Origin: Litorimonas sp964511495
Lineage (GTDB): Bacteria; Pseudomonadota; Alphaproteobacteria; Caulobacterales; Maricaulaceae
Reading direction: 5' to 3'
Length of the DNA stretch: 64,000 nt
Assembly: GCA_964511495.1 (NCBI GenBank)
Contig: CAZEFT010000006.1
Coordinates: 1-64,000 of the forward strand
Shown here piece after piece: positions 42,414-50,887 of this stretch. How positions within the stretch are numbered: position 1 is the stretch's first letter; each line of letters opens with the position of its first letter. The notes below the pieces were generated by a model, which saw only the letters and a program-made list of their open reading frames with translations, had not been told where the DNA came from and did no database searches. The position numbers and the translations under genes were made by a program.

Positions 42414-43340
42414 TCAGACGCCGAAACACCATTTAATGACGGCTTTTTGGGCGTGCATCCGATTTTCCGCCTCGTCCCATACGGCACTTTGCTTGCCTTC
42501 CAAAACCGCCGCTGTCATTTCCTGACCGCGATAAGCCGGTAAACAATGCAGGAATGTCGCGTCCTGAGCCGCAGTCGCCAACAAAGCTTCATCAATTTGA
42601 TAGGGTGGGAAAGCCGCTAATCGCTCTTCTTTATCCGTGTCACCCATTGATACCCAACAATCCGTAATCAGCGCATCTGCCCCCTGCGCAACCTCTTGAG
42701 GTGTCATATCCGCTGTAATATTCGCTCCTTTTGCACGAGCCGCTTCCAATGTCTGACCATTGACCCGGTAGCCTTCGGGACTCGAAATTCGTAATTCGTA
42801 ACCTAGTTGAGCCGCAGCATTCACGAAGCTGACCAGAACATTATTGCCGTCACCGATCCAACTGAGTGTCATATCTGAAAGCGGCTTATCCGAACGCTCC
42901 TCGAGGGTCATAAGGTCAGCCATAATCTGGCAGGGATGATTATAATCCGTTAGCCCGTTAATGACGGGTACTTTAGAGTAAGTCGCCAATTCCGTTAGTG
43001 TTTCATGGCTATTGGCGCGGAGCATGATGCCATCAACGAAACGGGACAGAACACGCACCGTATCCGCAGGACTTTCCCCTCGTCCTAATTGCATGTCATG
43101 CGCCGTGGCGGTAATGGAACTTCCGCCCAATTGACGCATCCCCATATCGAATGAAAAGCGTGTGCGGGTCGAGGATTTCTCAAAAATCAGGGCAAGGGTG
43201 TGACCGGGCAAAGCCGCATCAGGGTCGGGCGCACCTTTCGCCATGCCTTTACGCGCTGCTTTCATCGCGTGGGCATCATCCAAAATCGCACGAAGGTCGG
43301 CTTTGGACAAATCAGAAAGAGAGAGGAAATGTTTTGTCAT
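42414..43340 (-). CDS. argF: Ornithine carbamoyltransferase
   Basis: A 308-residue enzyme that makes citrulline from ornithine and carbamoyl phosphate. The carbamoyl-phosphate motif SSTRTRFSFD (about residues 53-62), HPCQIMADLMTL, and the ornithine motif HCLPAYRGQE (about 266) are complete. Length fits the family. In many alphaproteobacteria argF follows argD directly; here the two are 915 bp apart with a urcA gene on the opposite strand between them. Confidence 0.97.
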   Translation of the reverse strand: MTKHFLSLSDLSKADLRAILDDAHAMKAARKGMAKGAPDPDAALPGHTLALIFEKSSTRTRFSFDMGMRQLGGSSITATAHDMQLGRGESPADTVRVLSRFVDGIMLRANSHETLTELATYSKVPVINGLTDYNHPCQIMADLMTLEERSDKPLSDMTLSWIGDGNNVLVSFVNAAAQLGYELRISSPEGYRVNGQTLEAARAKGANITADMTPQEVAQGADALITDCWVSMGDTDKEERLAAFPPYQIDEALLATAAQDATFLHCLPAYRGQEMTAAVLEGKQSAVWDEAENRMHAQKAVIKWCFGV

Positions 43341-43807
43341 GACGAGATCTCAATAACTAAAATCTATCCCTAAAGGTGTTTCAGTCTTTTGAAAACACTA
43401 TTTTCGCCCAATTATTGTTCACATTTTCAGTCTCGCATCGAATTAATTAACATCACTTGCAGAATAGCATAGGTGGTATGTTTGAATGCAAAGTCGTTCC
43501 CGAAAAACGATAAGGAATTTTATATTATCGTTATAAAATCCAGTGCGCCTTTCCGAAATTCGTACAAATTCGCGCTAAGGTATTCTCTCTTTCTTGAGAA
43601 TGACAATCTGAGGTCCCAAACTTCACCGATGCCCATAAAAAACGCGGCATTTCTTCAGCACGATATTTCGAAAAAGGGCGGACACGCATTTTCTCAGAGA
43701 AGATCGTGAGAAATACGATATTGAAGAGATGTCGAAGCAAAGAAACGCGGCGGGGCGGCCACCCCACCGCAAATGCCGAGACCGCATTAAAACGAAAGGA
43801 ACCGCTA
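43341..43807. other. Divergent promoter region between argF and urcA
   Basis: 467 bp without a supported gene. It must hold the argF promoter on the minus strand and the urcA promoter on the plus strand. An imperfect GC-rich hairpin (CGGCGGGG/CCCCACCG) lies at about 43748-43769, just before urcA. No ARG-box-like palindrome was recognised. A possible 78-residue frame at 43473-43709 shows no domain or ribosome binding site. Confidence 0.6.
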
Positions 43808-44173
43808 ATGCTTACTCAACACAGAACTTCATTTGGGTTAAACTCTGCCTCTGTCAAGTCAACTTCTGCCGCTGTCATAGCCCTGTTCACTTTGGCATTG
43901 CCCTTAACAAGCCACGCAGGCAATATTGTCGAAACTCGTTATTCCGTTAGATTTGACAAATCCATGGCCCAAAACGAAGCTGGGCTCGAAAAAATCTTTG
44001 GTAAGTTTGAAAAGGAAGCTAAAAAAGTCTGTCGCGTCGGCAAACCTTTGGATGAAAACGGCGAGATTATTTCTTATGACACCTGCATGACCGATACAGT
44101 CGCTCAATTGGTGAAGTCCGCCAATTTGGACAGCATCAACACTTATTTCGAGGAAAACTTCCTAGCGGAATAA
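43808..44173 (+). CDS. UrcA-family secreted protein
   Basis: A 121-residue exported protein. Residues 1-36 are a signal peptide ending SHAGN. The mature domain begins TRYSVRFDKSMAQNEAGLEKIFGKF and contains paired Cys (KKVCRVG and YDTCMTD), the pattern of the UrcA family common in Caulobacterales and Sphingomonadales and of unknown role. AAAGGAA precedes the ATG at 43808. It faces argD and lies on the strand opposite to the arg genes. Confidence 0.88.
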   Translation: MLTQHRTSFGLNSASVKSTSAAVIALFTLALPLTSHAGNIVETRYSVRFDKSMAQNEAGLEKIFGKFEKEAKKVCRVGKPLDENGEIISYDTCMTDTVAQLVKSANLDSINTYFEENFLAE

Positions 44174-44202
44174 TGACTTAAGCCAACAAATCATTAAAAA
44201 AA

Positions 44203-44240
44203 TAAAGGGCCTTTCAAACGAAAGGCCCTTTGTTTATTTT
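44203..44240. terminator. Bidirectional terminator between urcA and argD
   Basis: An 11-bp stem AAAGGGCCTTT/AAAGGCCCTTT (44204-44214, 44221-44231) with a CAAACG loop, flanked by A-rich sequence on the left and T-rich on the right. It can stop urcA on the plus strand and argD on the minus strand. Confidence 0.9.
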
Positions 44241-44255
44241 ACAATAAACTGAGGA

Positions 44256-45461
44256 TTAAGCAGGAACAAAATCATCCATTTCTTGCGCCTCTTTAAAACA
44301 CTCGCGCAAAATATTGACCGCTTCACGCACATGGTTTTCGGTAATAATAAGCGGCGGAGCAAGACGTAAGACGTTATCGCCTGCACTCCCGCCCAACATG
44401 CCCTTTTTCAGCATTAAGCCCCGCACCTCAATCGCCGGTTTTTTAAGCTGCATACCGCAAAGCAAACCCTTGCCACGCAATTCGGAGACAACATCGGGAA
44501 ACTCATCTTTCAGGCTTTCGAATTGTTGTTTGAGGAAGTTTGACACGCGCACAACCTGATCCAGAAATTCCTGTTGGGAAATCTCATCCCACACAGCATT
44601 ACCTACCGCACAAGCCAGAGGATTACCCCCATAGGTCGAGCCATGTGTACCCGGCACCATACAGGCCGCTACCTCTTCCGTCGCGATACAGGCCCCCAAT
44701 GGGAAACCACCGCCGACACCTTTGGCGACGGCCATAATATCCGGCTCCGCATTTTCGGCCCATTGATGGGCAAAGAGCTTCCCTGTACGGGAGGCCCCGC
44801 ATTGCACTTCATCATAAATGAGCAAAATGCCGTTTTCATCACACATTTTACGTAATCCGGAGAGGCATTCTGTAGGCAGTGGACGCAAGCCCCCTTCACC
44901 CTGAACGGGCTCGACCAAAATCGCCGCCGTTGTCGGGCCAATCTCGGCTTTTAGTGCCTCATGATCGCCAAAAGGCAGGTTGATAAATCCGGGTAATTGC
45001 GGGCCGAAGCCTTTAACATATTTCGGGTTCCCCGCCGCATTGATTGTCGCGAAGGTGCGCCCGTGGAACGCCCCTTGAAAACCGATAATATCATAACGGT
45101 CAACATCGCCTCTGTCATAATGATAGCGGCGCGCCGTTTTCATGGCGCACTCAAGCGCTTCCGCACCTGAATTGGTGAAAAAGACTTTGTCAGCAAAGGG
45201 CAAAGCATCGCAATATTTCTTTGCCAGCTTTTTGGCTTCTGTGAGTTGATACATACCAGATAAATGCCAGACTTTATCCGCTTGCTCTGTTAACGCGGCC
45301 TTCGGTGCGGGATGGTTGTGCCCGAGACAATTGACGGAAATGCCGGCAATAAAATCGAGATATTTATCGCCATTTTCCGTATAAAGATAAGCGCCTTCCC
45401 CACGCACAAAGTCGTGCGCCGGTGGTTTGTAAGTATTATAGAGATGGTCCCCTTCGGCCAT
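44256..45461 (-). CDS. argD: Acetylornithine/succinylornithine aminotransferase
   Basis: A 401-residue class III PLP aminotransferase of arginine synthesis (N-acetylornithine, possibly also succinyl-diaminopimelate). FTNSGAEALECAMKTARRYHY (about residues 94-114) binds the PLP phosphate, EPVQGEGGLRPLP follows, IYDEVQCGASRTG holds the PLP Asp, and AVAKGVGGGFPLGA includes the Schiff-base Lys (about residue 240). The ABC-2 permease gene ends 13 bp upstream in the same direction. Confidence 0.95.
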   Translation of the reverse strand: MAEGDHLYNTYKPPAHDFVRGEGAYLYTENGDKYLDFIAGISVNCLGHNHPAPKAALTEQADKVWHLSGMYQLTEAKKLAKKYCDALPFADKVFFTNSGAEALECAMKTARRYHYDRGDVDRYDIIGFQGAFHGRTFATINAAGNPKYVKGFGPQLPGFINLPFGDHEALKAEIGPTTAAILVEPVQGEGGLRPLPTECLSGLRKMCDENGILLIYDEVQCGASRTGKLFAHQWAENAEPDIMAVAKGVGGGFPLGACIATEEVAACMVPGTHGSTYGGNPLACAVGNAVWDEISQQEFLDQVVRVSNFLKQQFESLKDEFPDVVSELRGKGLLCGMQLKKPAIEVRGLMLKKGMLGGSAGDNVLRLAPPLIITENHVREAVNILRECFKEAQEMDDFVPA

Positions 45462-45474
45462 GATTGCCCTCCGG

Positions 45475-46293
45475 TTATGATTTGATCCGCCAGCCTGCGC
45501 GAAGCACCAACAAGACGGTGATAAAGAGTGTGATATTCAGAACGCTGATAAATACAACCCCTATCATAATATTACTGTCGGCTTCCCCTAAAAAACCATA
45601 GCGAAAACCATCGATCAGATAGAAGAGCGGATTAAACATAATCAGCTTTTGAAAGGCTACAGGCAAGACATCGATGCGATAAAATGTGCCGGATAGAAAT
45701 GATAAGGGTAAAATAATGAATTGATTGACCACGGCCAATTGATCAAATTTCTCAGCCCACATACCCGACAAAACCCCAACCATGCCCAACATAAAGGCGG
45801 CGGAAATACCGAAGAAGAATACTGCCCAAATATGGTTCGGCATAAGAGGGGCGAAAAAGGAAAGCGCAATACCTGTCGAAATTGCCACGACGATGCCACG
45901 GGTTGCCGCACCACCAATCCATCCAAGAGCGAGTTCATAATAAGCCAAAGGCGTGACCAATAGGTCGCCCATACTTCCCATAATTTTCCCCTGCATCACG
46001 GAAGAAGAACTATTGGCCGAGGCATTATTTAAAATACCTAACATGATGAGACCAGGTGCGAGGAAAGCGATAAAGGCGTCTGGATCATCGCGCAAAGCTG
46101 CGAAGGCCAAGACGAAGACTGTCATATAAAGCAGATTGGAAATGATTGGGGCGAGCAAGGTTTGCGGGAATATCCGTATAAAGCGCAAACACTCCTTCTT
46201 ATAGAGTGTCCACAAACCCATTGTATTGATAAATCCAAACTGCCGTGCAGAAGGCGTGGACGACTCATTCGATAGAGAAGACATATCAGACAT
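45475..46293 (-). CDS. ABC-2 type transporter permease
   Basis: A 272-residue permease with about six membrane segments (for example TLLAPIISNLLYMTVFVLAFA and WAVFFFGISAAFMLGMVGVLSG) and the YadH/NodJ-like ending FNPLFYLIDGFRYGFLGEAD. It would pair with a separate ATPase, yet no ATPase gene lies next to it in this window. Its stop is 13 bp before argD, so the two are likely cotranscribed. The exported substrate is unknown. Confidence 0.88.
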   Translation of the reverse strand: MSDMSSLSNESSTPSARQFGFINTMGLWTLYKKECLRFIRIFPQTLLAPIISNLLYMTVFVLAFAALRDDPDAFIAFLAPGLIMLGILNNASANSSSSVMQGKIMGSMGDLLVTPLAYYELALGWIGGAATRGIVVAISTGIALSFFAPLMPNHIWAVFFFGISAAFMLGMVGVLSGMWAEKFDQLAVVNQFIILPLSFLSGTFYRIDVLPVAFQKLIMFNPLFYLIDGFRYGFLGEADSNIMIGVVFISVLNITLFITVLLVLRAGWRIKS

Positions 46294-46357
46294 AGGTCGC
46301 CATTAAGCGCGAATTTGGTTTGAGGCAAATGAAATGAAGGGCTGGTGAGATACTCAC

Positions 46358-46726
46358 CTACACCAAAGGCACAATGCTCTTTAAAGCCTCCAATTGCAGG
46401 GGCTTAATGAAATAATTGATCACGGTGTTATGAGCTTTTGATTTCTCTTTGTCATAATCTTGATCCGATGACGTCAGCATTATAACGACTTTTGAGTGAT
46501 TTTCCCACTGGCTGTAGACTTCCAGAAATTCATGTCCATTCATACGTGGCATGTTAATATCAAGGAAAATTACATCAGGCTGTGGATCAAGCACAGAGAG
46601 CTTTTCTAAAGCTTCCTTACCGTCAAAGGCTTGATGAATTTCGATGTTTGGATCGAATTGTTCAATGACATCTTGAGCCAAATATTGATCAGCTTCACTG
46701 TCATCGACAATCATTACGGATTTCAT
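46358..46726 (-). CDS. Stand-alone receiver protein, partner of CHASE kinase
   Basis: A 122-residue receiver of the CheY/Rcp1-type. Acidic pocket IVDDSEAD (residues 6-13), phospho-acceptor Asp56 in IFLDINMPRMNG, Thr in MLTSSD and Lys in FIKPLQ are all present. There is no output domain. It follows the histidine kinase gene by 51 bp in the same direction, so the two form a signalling pair whose output would be a protein partner or a phosphorelay. The ATG at 46726 has GGAAAG upstream. Confidence 0.9.
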   Translation of the reverse strand: MKSVMIVDDSEADQYLAQDVIEQFDPNIEIHQAFDGKEALEKLSVLDPQPDVIFLDINMPRMNGHEFLEVYSQWENHSKVVIMLTSSDQDYDKEKSKAHNTVINYFIKPLQLEALKSIVPLV

Positions 46727-46777
46727 AATTATACTTTCCAACTCTGCATTACAAATATGGCGACCCGCACTACATCA

Positions 46778-49513
46778 TCAAGTGGGACTTGATGGAAACG
46801 ATATAGGGATTGCTAGACTAAAAATTGACCCTTCACCAGTGTCTTTAAAATTAATCTCTCCCCCCAAAACCATGACGCTCTTATTCATCATATACAAGCC
46901 AAGGCCCGAACCGAAGGATGTTTTGGGATGAAAACGTTTAAACATCTTGAACAAATTCTTTTGCTGCTCTTTCGGTATGCCTAATCCATTATCTTCTACG
47001 GATAAGATAAAATATCCACCGACTTCCTCAGTAGATATTTTCATCCAAGACTGGGCTTTTTCTCTATCCTGATACTTCACAGCATTGGAAATAAGGTTTT
47101 CGACAATAAGGATTAGCCTGTTTTTCTTAACATTAAGAGAATCGACGAATTTTAAATCCTTTCGAATGTCTAAACGTTTGAAATCATCAAGATGGCGGAG
47201 TTTGTCTATCGCTTCCTGAATCAATTCATCTACAGCGACGTACTCTTCTATCTCCACTTCATTTTTGGTTTGAGTCAGCAAAAGAATATCTTTGACGAGG
47301 TTTTCCAGTTTCTCCAAAGACGTTTGGCTCAGCGATAAGGTGGCTAAAGCTTTATCTTTATTCTCGGCTTTGATTGCGCGTTCCGCTATACTCAGCAATC
47401 CAATAGAAGACACGAGAGGCGATCGTAAATCATGAGATGTGCGATAGGCAAATTCTTCCAATTCAGCGTTGGCTTGTTTAATTTCGGCCTCTGCCGCCTT
47501 TCGCTCAGCAATGTCTCGAAACACAATCACGGCTCCAGTCACATCCCCCGCCTCATCGTGAATGGGGTCGCTGGTATATTCGACTGATATGGGTTTGTTT
47601 GCTTTGGTCCAGAACACCTGATTATCATCTGTGAAGCGCACACCGTGGAGAAAGGATTGCACAAAACCGCTTGTTTCTGTCCCCGGTAATAACAATTCTT
47701 GGGGGGACTTCTTATTAACAAGCGTATCCAACGGCGCTGCTGTCAGTTCATCGAAACTATAGCCTAAAAGGGCACGAGCTGCCTTATTCGCAAATGTAAT
47801 ATAGCCATAGATATTAAGCCCCAATATCCCTTCCCCGGCATTATCTAAAACGAGTTGAAGGCGTTTTTCGCTTTCCGCGAGTTGAAAGGTTTGGCGTTCA
47901 ACCTGATGTGCAATGATTTCTTTACTGCGGAGCAAGCGCAATAAAGTCAGATAAATTAGCATAGATGCTACTGAACCAAGCAGGAATACAAGAAAGGGTA
48001 AATTGCGCATAGCCGGGGGAGAAAAATTTTCTGTCGAAGACCAATTAATCGTCCAGTCTCGCTCTCCCAGAACAATTACAGTTTGTTTCTCAAATGGCTT
48101 TAGGTTTGCAGTTTTTAGCGAGGATTTATAGATTAGGGCCTCAGGCGATGTAGACTGCCCATCATAAATATCAAACCGGACCTGTCTCCGGTTACCATCA
48201 ACGAGTCCCTTCAGAAAATCTGACGCGATAAAAGGCGCGTAGACCCAGCCCCGAAAACCGGAGAGACGATCGTTCAAAGTTGCAGGTGTAGCATTGCTTT
48301 CATAAACGGGTAGCAAGAATAAAAATCCTGGGGTTTGTTGACCGTCCTGTACCAAAATTATTTTTCGTGTTAGTTTAGGAATACCGTCATTCCGCGCAAT
48401 TTCCGCAGCCTCTCGTCGATTGGCTTCGAACCCTATATCCAAACCGATCGCCTTCGCATTGAAATCTTCAGGTTCAATAAAACGAATAATGAATTTATCA
48501 TCAAAATTGGTTTCAGGGTAAGCTTTGAAATTCGGCGCACCGTCTTCTCGTACTTGCTCCAGATAGGCTTCTTGCTTATCAGCCGCGACCAAATCAATGA
48601 AGCCCAATCCGGCAATGCCGGGGAGAGTTTTGTCTATATTGAGTGAATCGACATAGGCCTGCCATTCATGGCGCTCGACACTCTCCGAAGCATGGAACAC
48701 CCCGACACCACCCAAAAGGCTTTGCTCATAGAGTTGGAATCTGTCCAACAGGGCATCTTGCGTATCAGCAACAAGGCGCTCAAAATATTCTGTATTGCGA
48801 ACTTGGGTGGCTTCACGAATGCCAAAGGAGAAAAGGAAAGACAAAATCAGCAGCGTCCCGAATAACGTCGCCGGCATGGCCTGCCATAAATCCTGATAGG
48901 CTTTTTTCTGTCGTGTCATCCCTAGCGATAGCGAACCAATACCCAATATGACAAAGGCAGAGGCCGTATGCACAGCCATACGGGTTAAATTACCCCAACC
49001 ATAGAGACCTTCAACATTTGTAAGATATCCGAGAAAAGCCAGAACGGATAAGACAATGACAGATGAAGCCAGACTAATTTGAAATATACGATTGGCTTGT
49101 CCGACGCTTAAAACCAAACCCATTAAGGTAAAGCACAGGGCCGTATTTGGGGCCATACGCCCCGGATGGGTTGTTTTGACAGTGATGTAGGCATCCATGA
49201 GAAACTCATCGATTCCAAAGTCTATACCGAACATATATTGAGTCAGAGTTACACCGCCTAATAAGGCGGATGACAGGCCCAGAAGTGTAGACAGGATGGC
49301 GTAATTATAACTGCGAGCACAAACACCCAACCCCACAATCAGGATGCCAAGCGCTGTATTATATTGCATGGGCGCAAAATGCGGGAAGACCTGAATTAGT
49401 GCCTGATTTTGAGTATACCAGCCGAATAAAACTGATAGCGCTAGGGCAACAGAAAGAAAGCCGCATAGGCGAGGCAACAAGACATACCGGTTTGTTTTAG
49501 AAAACATTGACAT
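46778..49513 (-). CDS. CHASE-PAS sensor histidine kinase
   Basis: A 911-residue membrane kinase. About seven or eight hydrophobic segments fill residues 10-230, then an extracytoplasmic CHASE domain (about 240-440, YFERLVADTQDALLDRF through SGFRGWVYAPF), a further membrane segment near 510, a PAS domain (550-660, NAGEGILGLNIYGYITFANK), a HisKA domain with His694 (AYRTSHDLRSPLVSS) and an HATPase domain (ENLISNAVKY, DNGLGIP, GSGLGLYM). CHASE domains bind small extracellular ligands such as cytokinin-like compounds. The receiver gene downstream is the likely partner. Confidence 0.93.
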   Translation of the reverse strand: MSMFSKTNRYVLLPRLCGFLSVALALSVLFGWYTQNQALIQVFPHFAPMQYNTALGILIVGLGVCARSYNYAILSTLLGLSSALLGGVTLTQYMFGIDFGIDEFLMDAYITVKTTHPGRMAPNTALCFTLMGLVLSVGQANRIFQISLASSVIVLSVLAFLGYLTNVEGLYGWGNLTRMAVHTASAFVILGIGSLSLGMTRQKKAYQDLWQAMPATLFGTLLILSFLFSFGIREATQVRNTEYFERLVADTQDALLDRFQLYEQSLLGGVGVFHASESVERHEWQAYVDSLNIDKTLPGIAGLGFIDLVAADKQEAYLEQVREDGAPNFKAYPETNFDDKFIIRFIEPEDFNAKAIGLDIGFEANRREAAEIARNDGIPKLTRKIILVQDGQQTPGFLFLLPVYESNATPATLNDRLSGFRGWVYAPFIASDFLKGLVDGNRRQVRFDIYDGQSTSPEALIYKSSLKTANLKPFEKQTVIVLGERDWTINWSSTENFSPPAMRNLPFLVFLLGSVASMLIYLTLLRLLRSKEIIAHQVERQTFQLAESEKRLQLVLDNAGEGILGLNIYGYITFANKAARALLGYSFDELTAAPLDTLVNKKSPQELLLPGTETSGFVQSFLHGVRFTDDNQVFWTKANKPISVEYTSDPIHDEAGDVTGAVIVFRDIAERKAAEAEIKQANAELEEFAYRTSHDLRSPLVSSIGLLSIAERAIKAENKDKALATLSLSQTSLEKLENLVKDILLLTQTKNEVEIEEYVAVDELIQEAIDKLRHLDDFKRLDIRKDLKFVDSLNVKKNRLILIVENLISNAVKYQDREKAQSWMKISTEEVGGYFILSVEDNGLGIPKEQQKNLFKMFKRFHPKTSFGSGLGLYMMNKSVMVLGGEINFKDTGEGSIFSLAIPISFPSSPT

Positions 49514-49986
49514 CAGCCTAGCCTATTATCCGTTAAAAGGCATCACTAAACTGGCTATCTACGAGAACATAAGCTTAAAATTGTATCTTACTGTTCATGC
49601 AGTTCTACATTCACCTAGCCAAAACTTAAGCGATGCGCCGCGAGAGGCCCTCTTGGTAAAATCTCAAAAGGTTTGGTTTAAAGAAATTATACGTGTGGTA
49701 GCACTATGTAGTCTTTTTCTTATCGCTCTTTAGTCAATAAAGCCTGAAAATCGCGCTTAAGATGAAGGTCGGTTTTAATTGATTTTCCTTGACCTGTGGA
49801 CAAGTGAATCATCCACAGCTTATCGCGCGCGAGCCAATCCTTTCCTGTGGAGAACTGCTTTTTTCGGGTTGTGGTCAAAACGAACACCTCTACCTTATCT
49901 TGGGGATGAGGCGATAAAACCTCATAAACACACACAATATATAGTGTTTGCGGCTTTTGTGTCGCAGACCCATGAAGGATAATATT
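49514..49986. promoter_or_regulatory. Upstream region of gcrA with DnaA-box-like sites
   Basis: 473 bp without a supported gene. Three DnaA-box-like 9-mers lie in 60 bp: TTGTCCACA on the minus strand (49795-49803), TCATCCACA on the plus strand (49809-49817) and TTCTCCACA on the minus strand (49846-49854). A GANTC site (GAATC, 49806-49810) overlaps the cluster by two bases. In Caulobacter, DnaA activates gcrA and GANTC methylation affects GcrA-regulated promoters, so this looks like the gcrA control region. A possible 71-residue frame at 49720-49935 is probably spurious. Confidence 0.6.
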
Positions 49987-50532
49987 ATGGCTTGGACGGA
50001 AGATCGCGTCGAAAAATTGACCAAGTTATGGGCGGAAGGACTCTCCGCCAGTCAAATTGCCAAAGAGCTTGGCGAAGTGACACGAAATGCGGTGATCGGT
50101 AAGGTTCATCGGCTAGGTCTGTCAGGCCGGGCGAAACCATCCCGCCCGAAGCGGAAAACAACAGCAAAGTCATCTAACGCAGCAGCCTCTCCGGCACCAA
50201 AGCCTCGCGCACCGAGAGCCCCATCTGCGCCACGCACACCGCAACAGATCGTAGCGGCTGCGGCTGTTCCTGCCCCGCCACCTTTGGAAGCCAAACCTAT
50301 GTCCAATGGTGAATTTGCCACCATTCTCACGATTACGGATCACATGTGTAAGTGGCCAATCGGTGACCCTTCCACTTCAGAATTCCGTTTCTGCGGTCGC
50401 AAGACCGATCCGGAAGAACCTTATTGTGTTGCCCATTCCCGCGTCGCTTATCAACCTAGCCGACGTCGCGGCGCATCAAGCAATACAAAAGCTCTTGGCC
50501 CATCGCCAACATCACGGAAGCGTCTGCGCTAA
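49987..50532 (+). CDS. gcrA: GcrA cell-cycle regulator
   Basis: A 181-residue GcrA protein, the alphaproteobacterial sigma70 partner that activates promoters carrying methylated GANTC sites. The DNA-binding N-terminus MAWTEDRVEKLTKLWAEGLS followed by ASQIAKELG and RNAVIGKVHRLGLSGRA is nearly invariant. A Pro/Ala-rich linker (about 65-108) leads to a C-terminal domain with CKWPIGDPSTSEFRFCG and YCVAHSRVAY, which binds sigma70. AAGGA precedes the ATG at 49987. It is followed by a strong terminator. This is the best marker of the lineage in this window. Confidence 0.97.
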   Translation: MAWTEDRVEKLTKLWAEGLSASQIAKELGEVTRNAVIGKVHRLGLSGRAKPSRPKRKTTAKSSNAAASPAPKPRAPRAPSAPRTPQQIVAAAAVPAPPPLEAKPMSNGEFATILTITDHMCKWPIGDPSTSEFRFCGRKTDPEEPYCVAHSRVAYQPSRRRGASSNTKALGPSPTSRKRLR

Positions 50533-50573
50533 GATAGTTCTTCCGACCAATTAGGCCGGAGCAAGACTACTTT

Positions 50574-50609
50574 AAAGTCGCTATGGCCTACCATAGCGAC
50601 TTTTTCTTT
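50574..50609 (+). terminator. Rho-independent terminator after gcrA
   Basis: A perfect 13-bp stem AAAGTCGCTATGG/CCATAGCGACTTT (50574-50586 and 50591-50603) with loop CCTA, followed by TTCTTTTT. Confidence 0.93.
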
Positions 50610-50699
50610 TTCAGTACTTTGAAAATCGCGCCTTTAACTTGGGAACAATTGATCACACGCGGCGTATTATCATCAACTAACATTGAAGAAGGGAAGATT

Positions 50700-50867
50700 A
50701 TGTCTGACACATCAGGATCGAATAAAGCGCTTTATTTTATTGTAGGAGCCTTGCTCGTGACTGTCCTCGGCCTCGGCTATATGTATATGAGTGGTCAATC
50801 AGCGAACGAGCCGACACTCTCGATTGATGTCAATGAGGACGGAATTGACGTCGATACAAATGACTAA
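50700..50867 (+). CDS. Small single-pass membrane protein, 55 residues
   Basis: A 55-residue protein with one membrane segment (residues 11-30, YFIVGALLVTVLGLGYMYM) and a short acidic outer tail (DVNEDGIDVDTND). GAAGGGAAGA before the ATG is a convincing ribosome binding site. The tail's Asp/Asn pattern recalls a metal-binding loop but is too short to call. It lies between the gcrA terminator and the convergent recQ gene. Family not recognised; small proteins of this type are common and often missed. Confidence 0.75.
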   Translation: MSDTSGSNKALYFIVGALLVTVLGLGYMYMSGQSANEPTLSIDVNEDGIDVDTND

Positions 50868-50887
50868 ATAATAATCCGATGGATGGA

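Noticed and set aside
43473..43709. 78-residue frame between argF and urcA
   Set aside because: No domain, no ribosome binding site and low-complexity content typical of non-coding AT-rich DNA.
49720..49935. 71-residue frame upstream of gcrA
   Set aside because: It lies over the likely gcrA control region and shows no recognisable domain or convincing start site.
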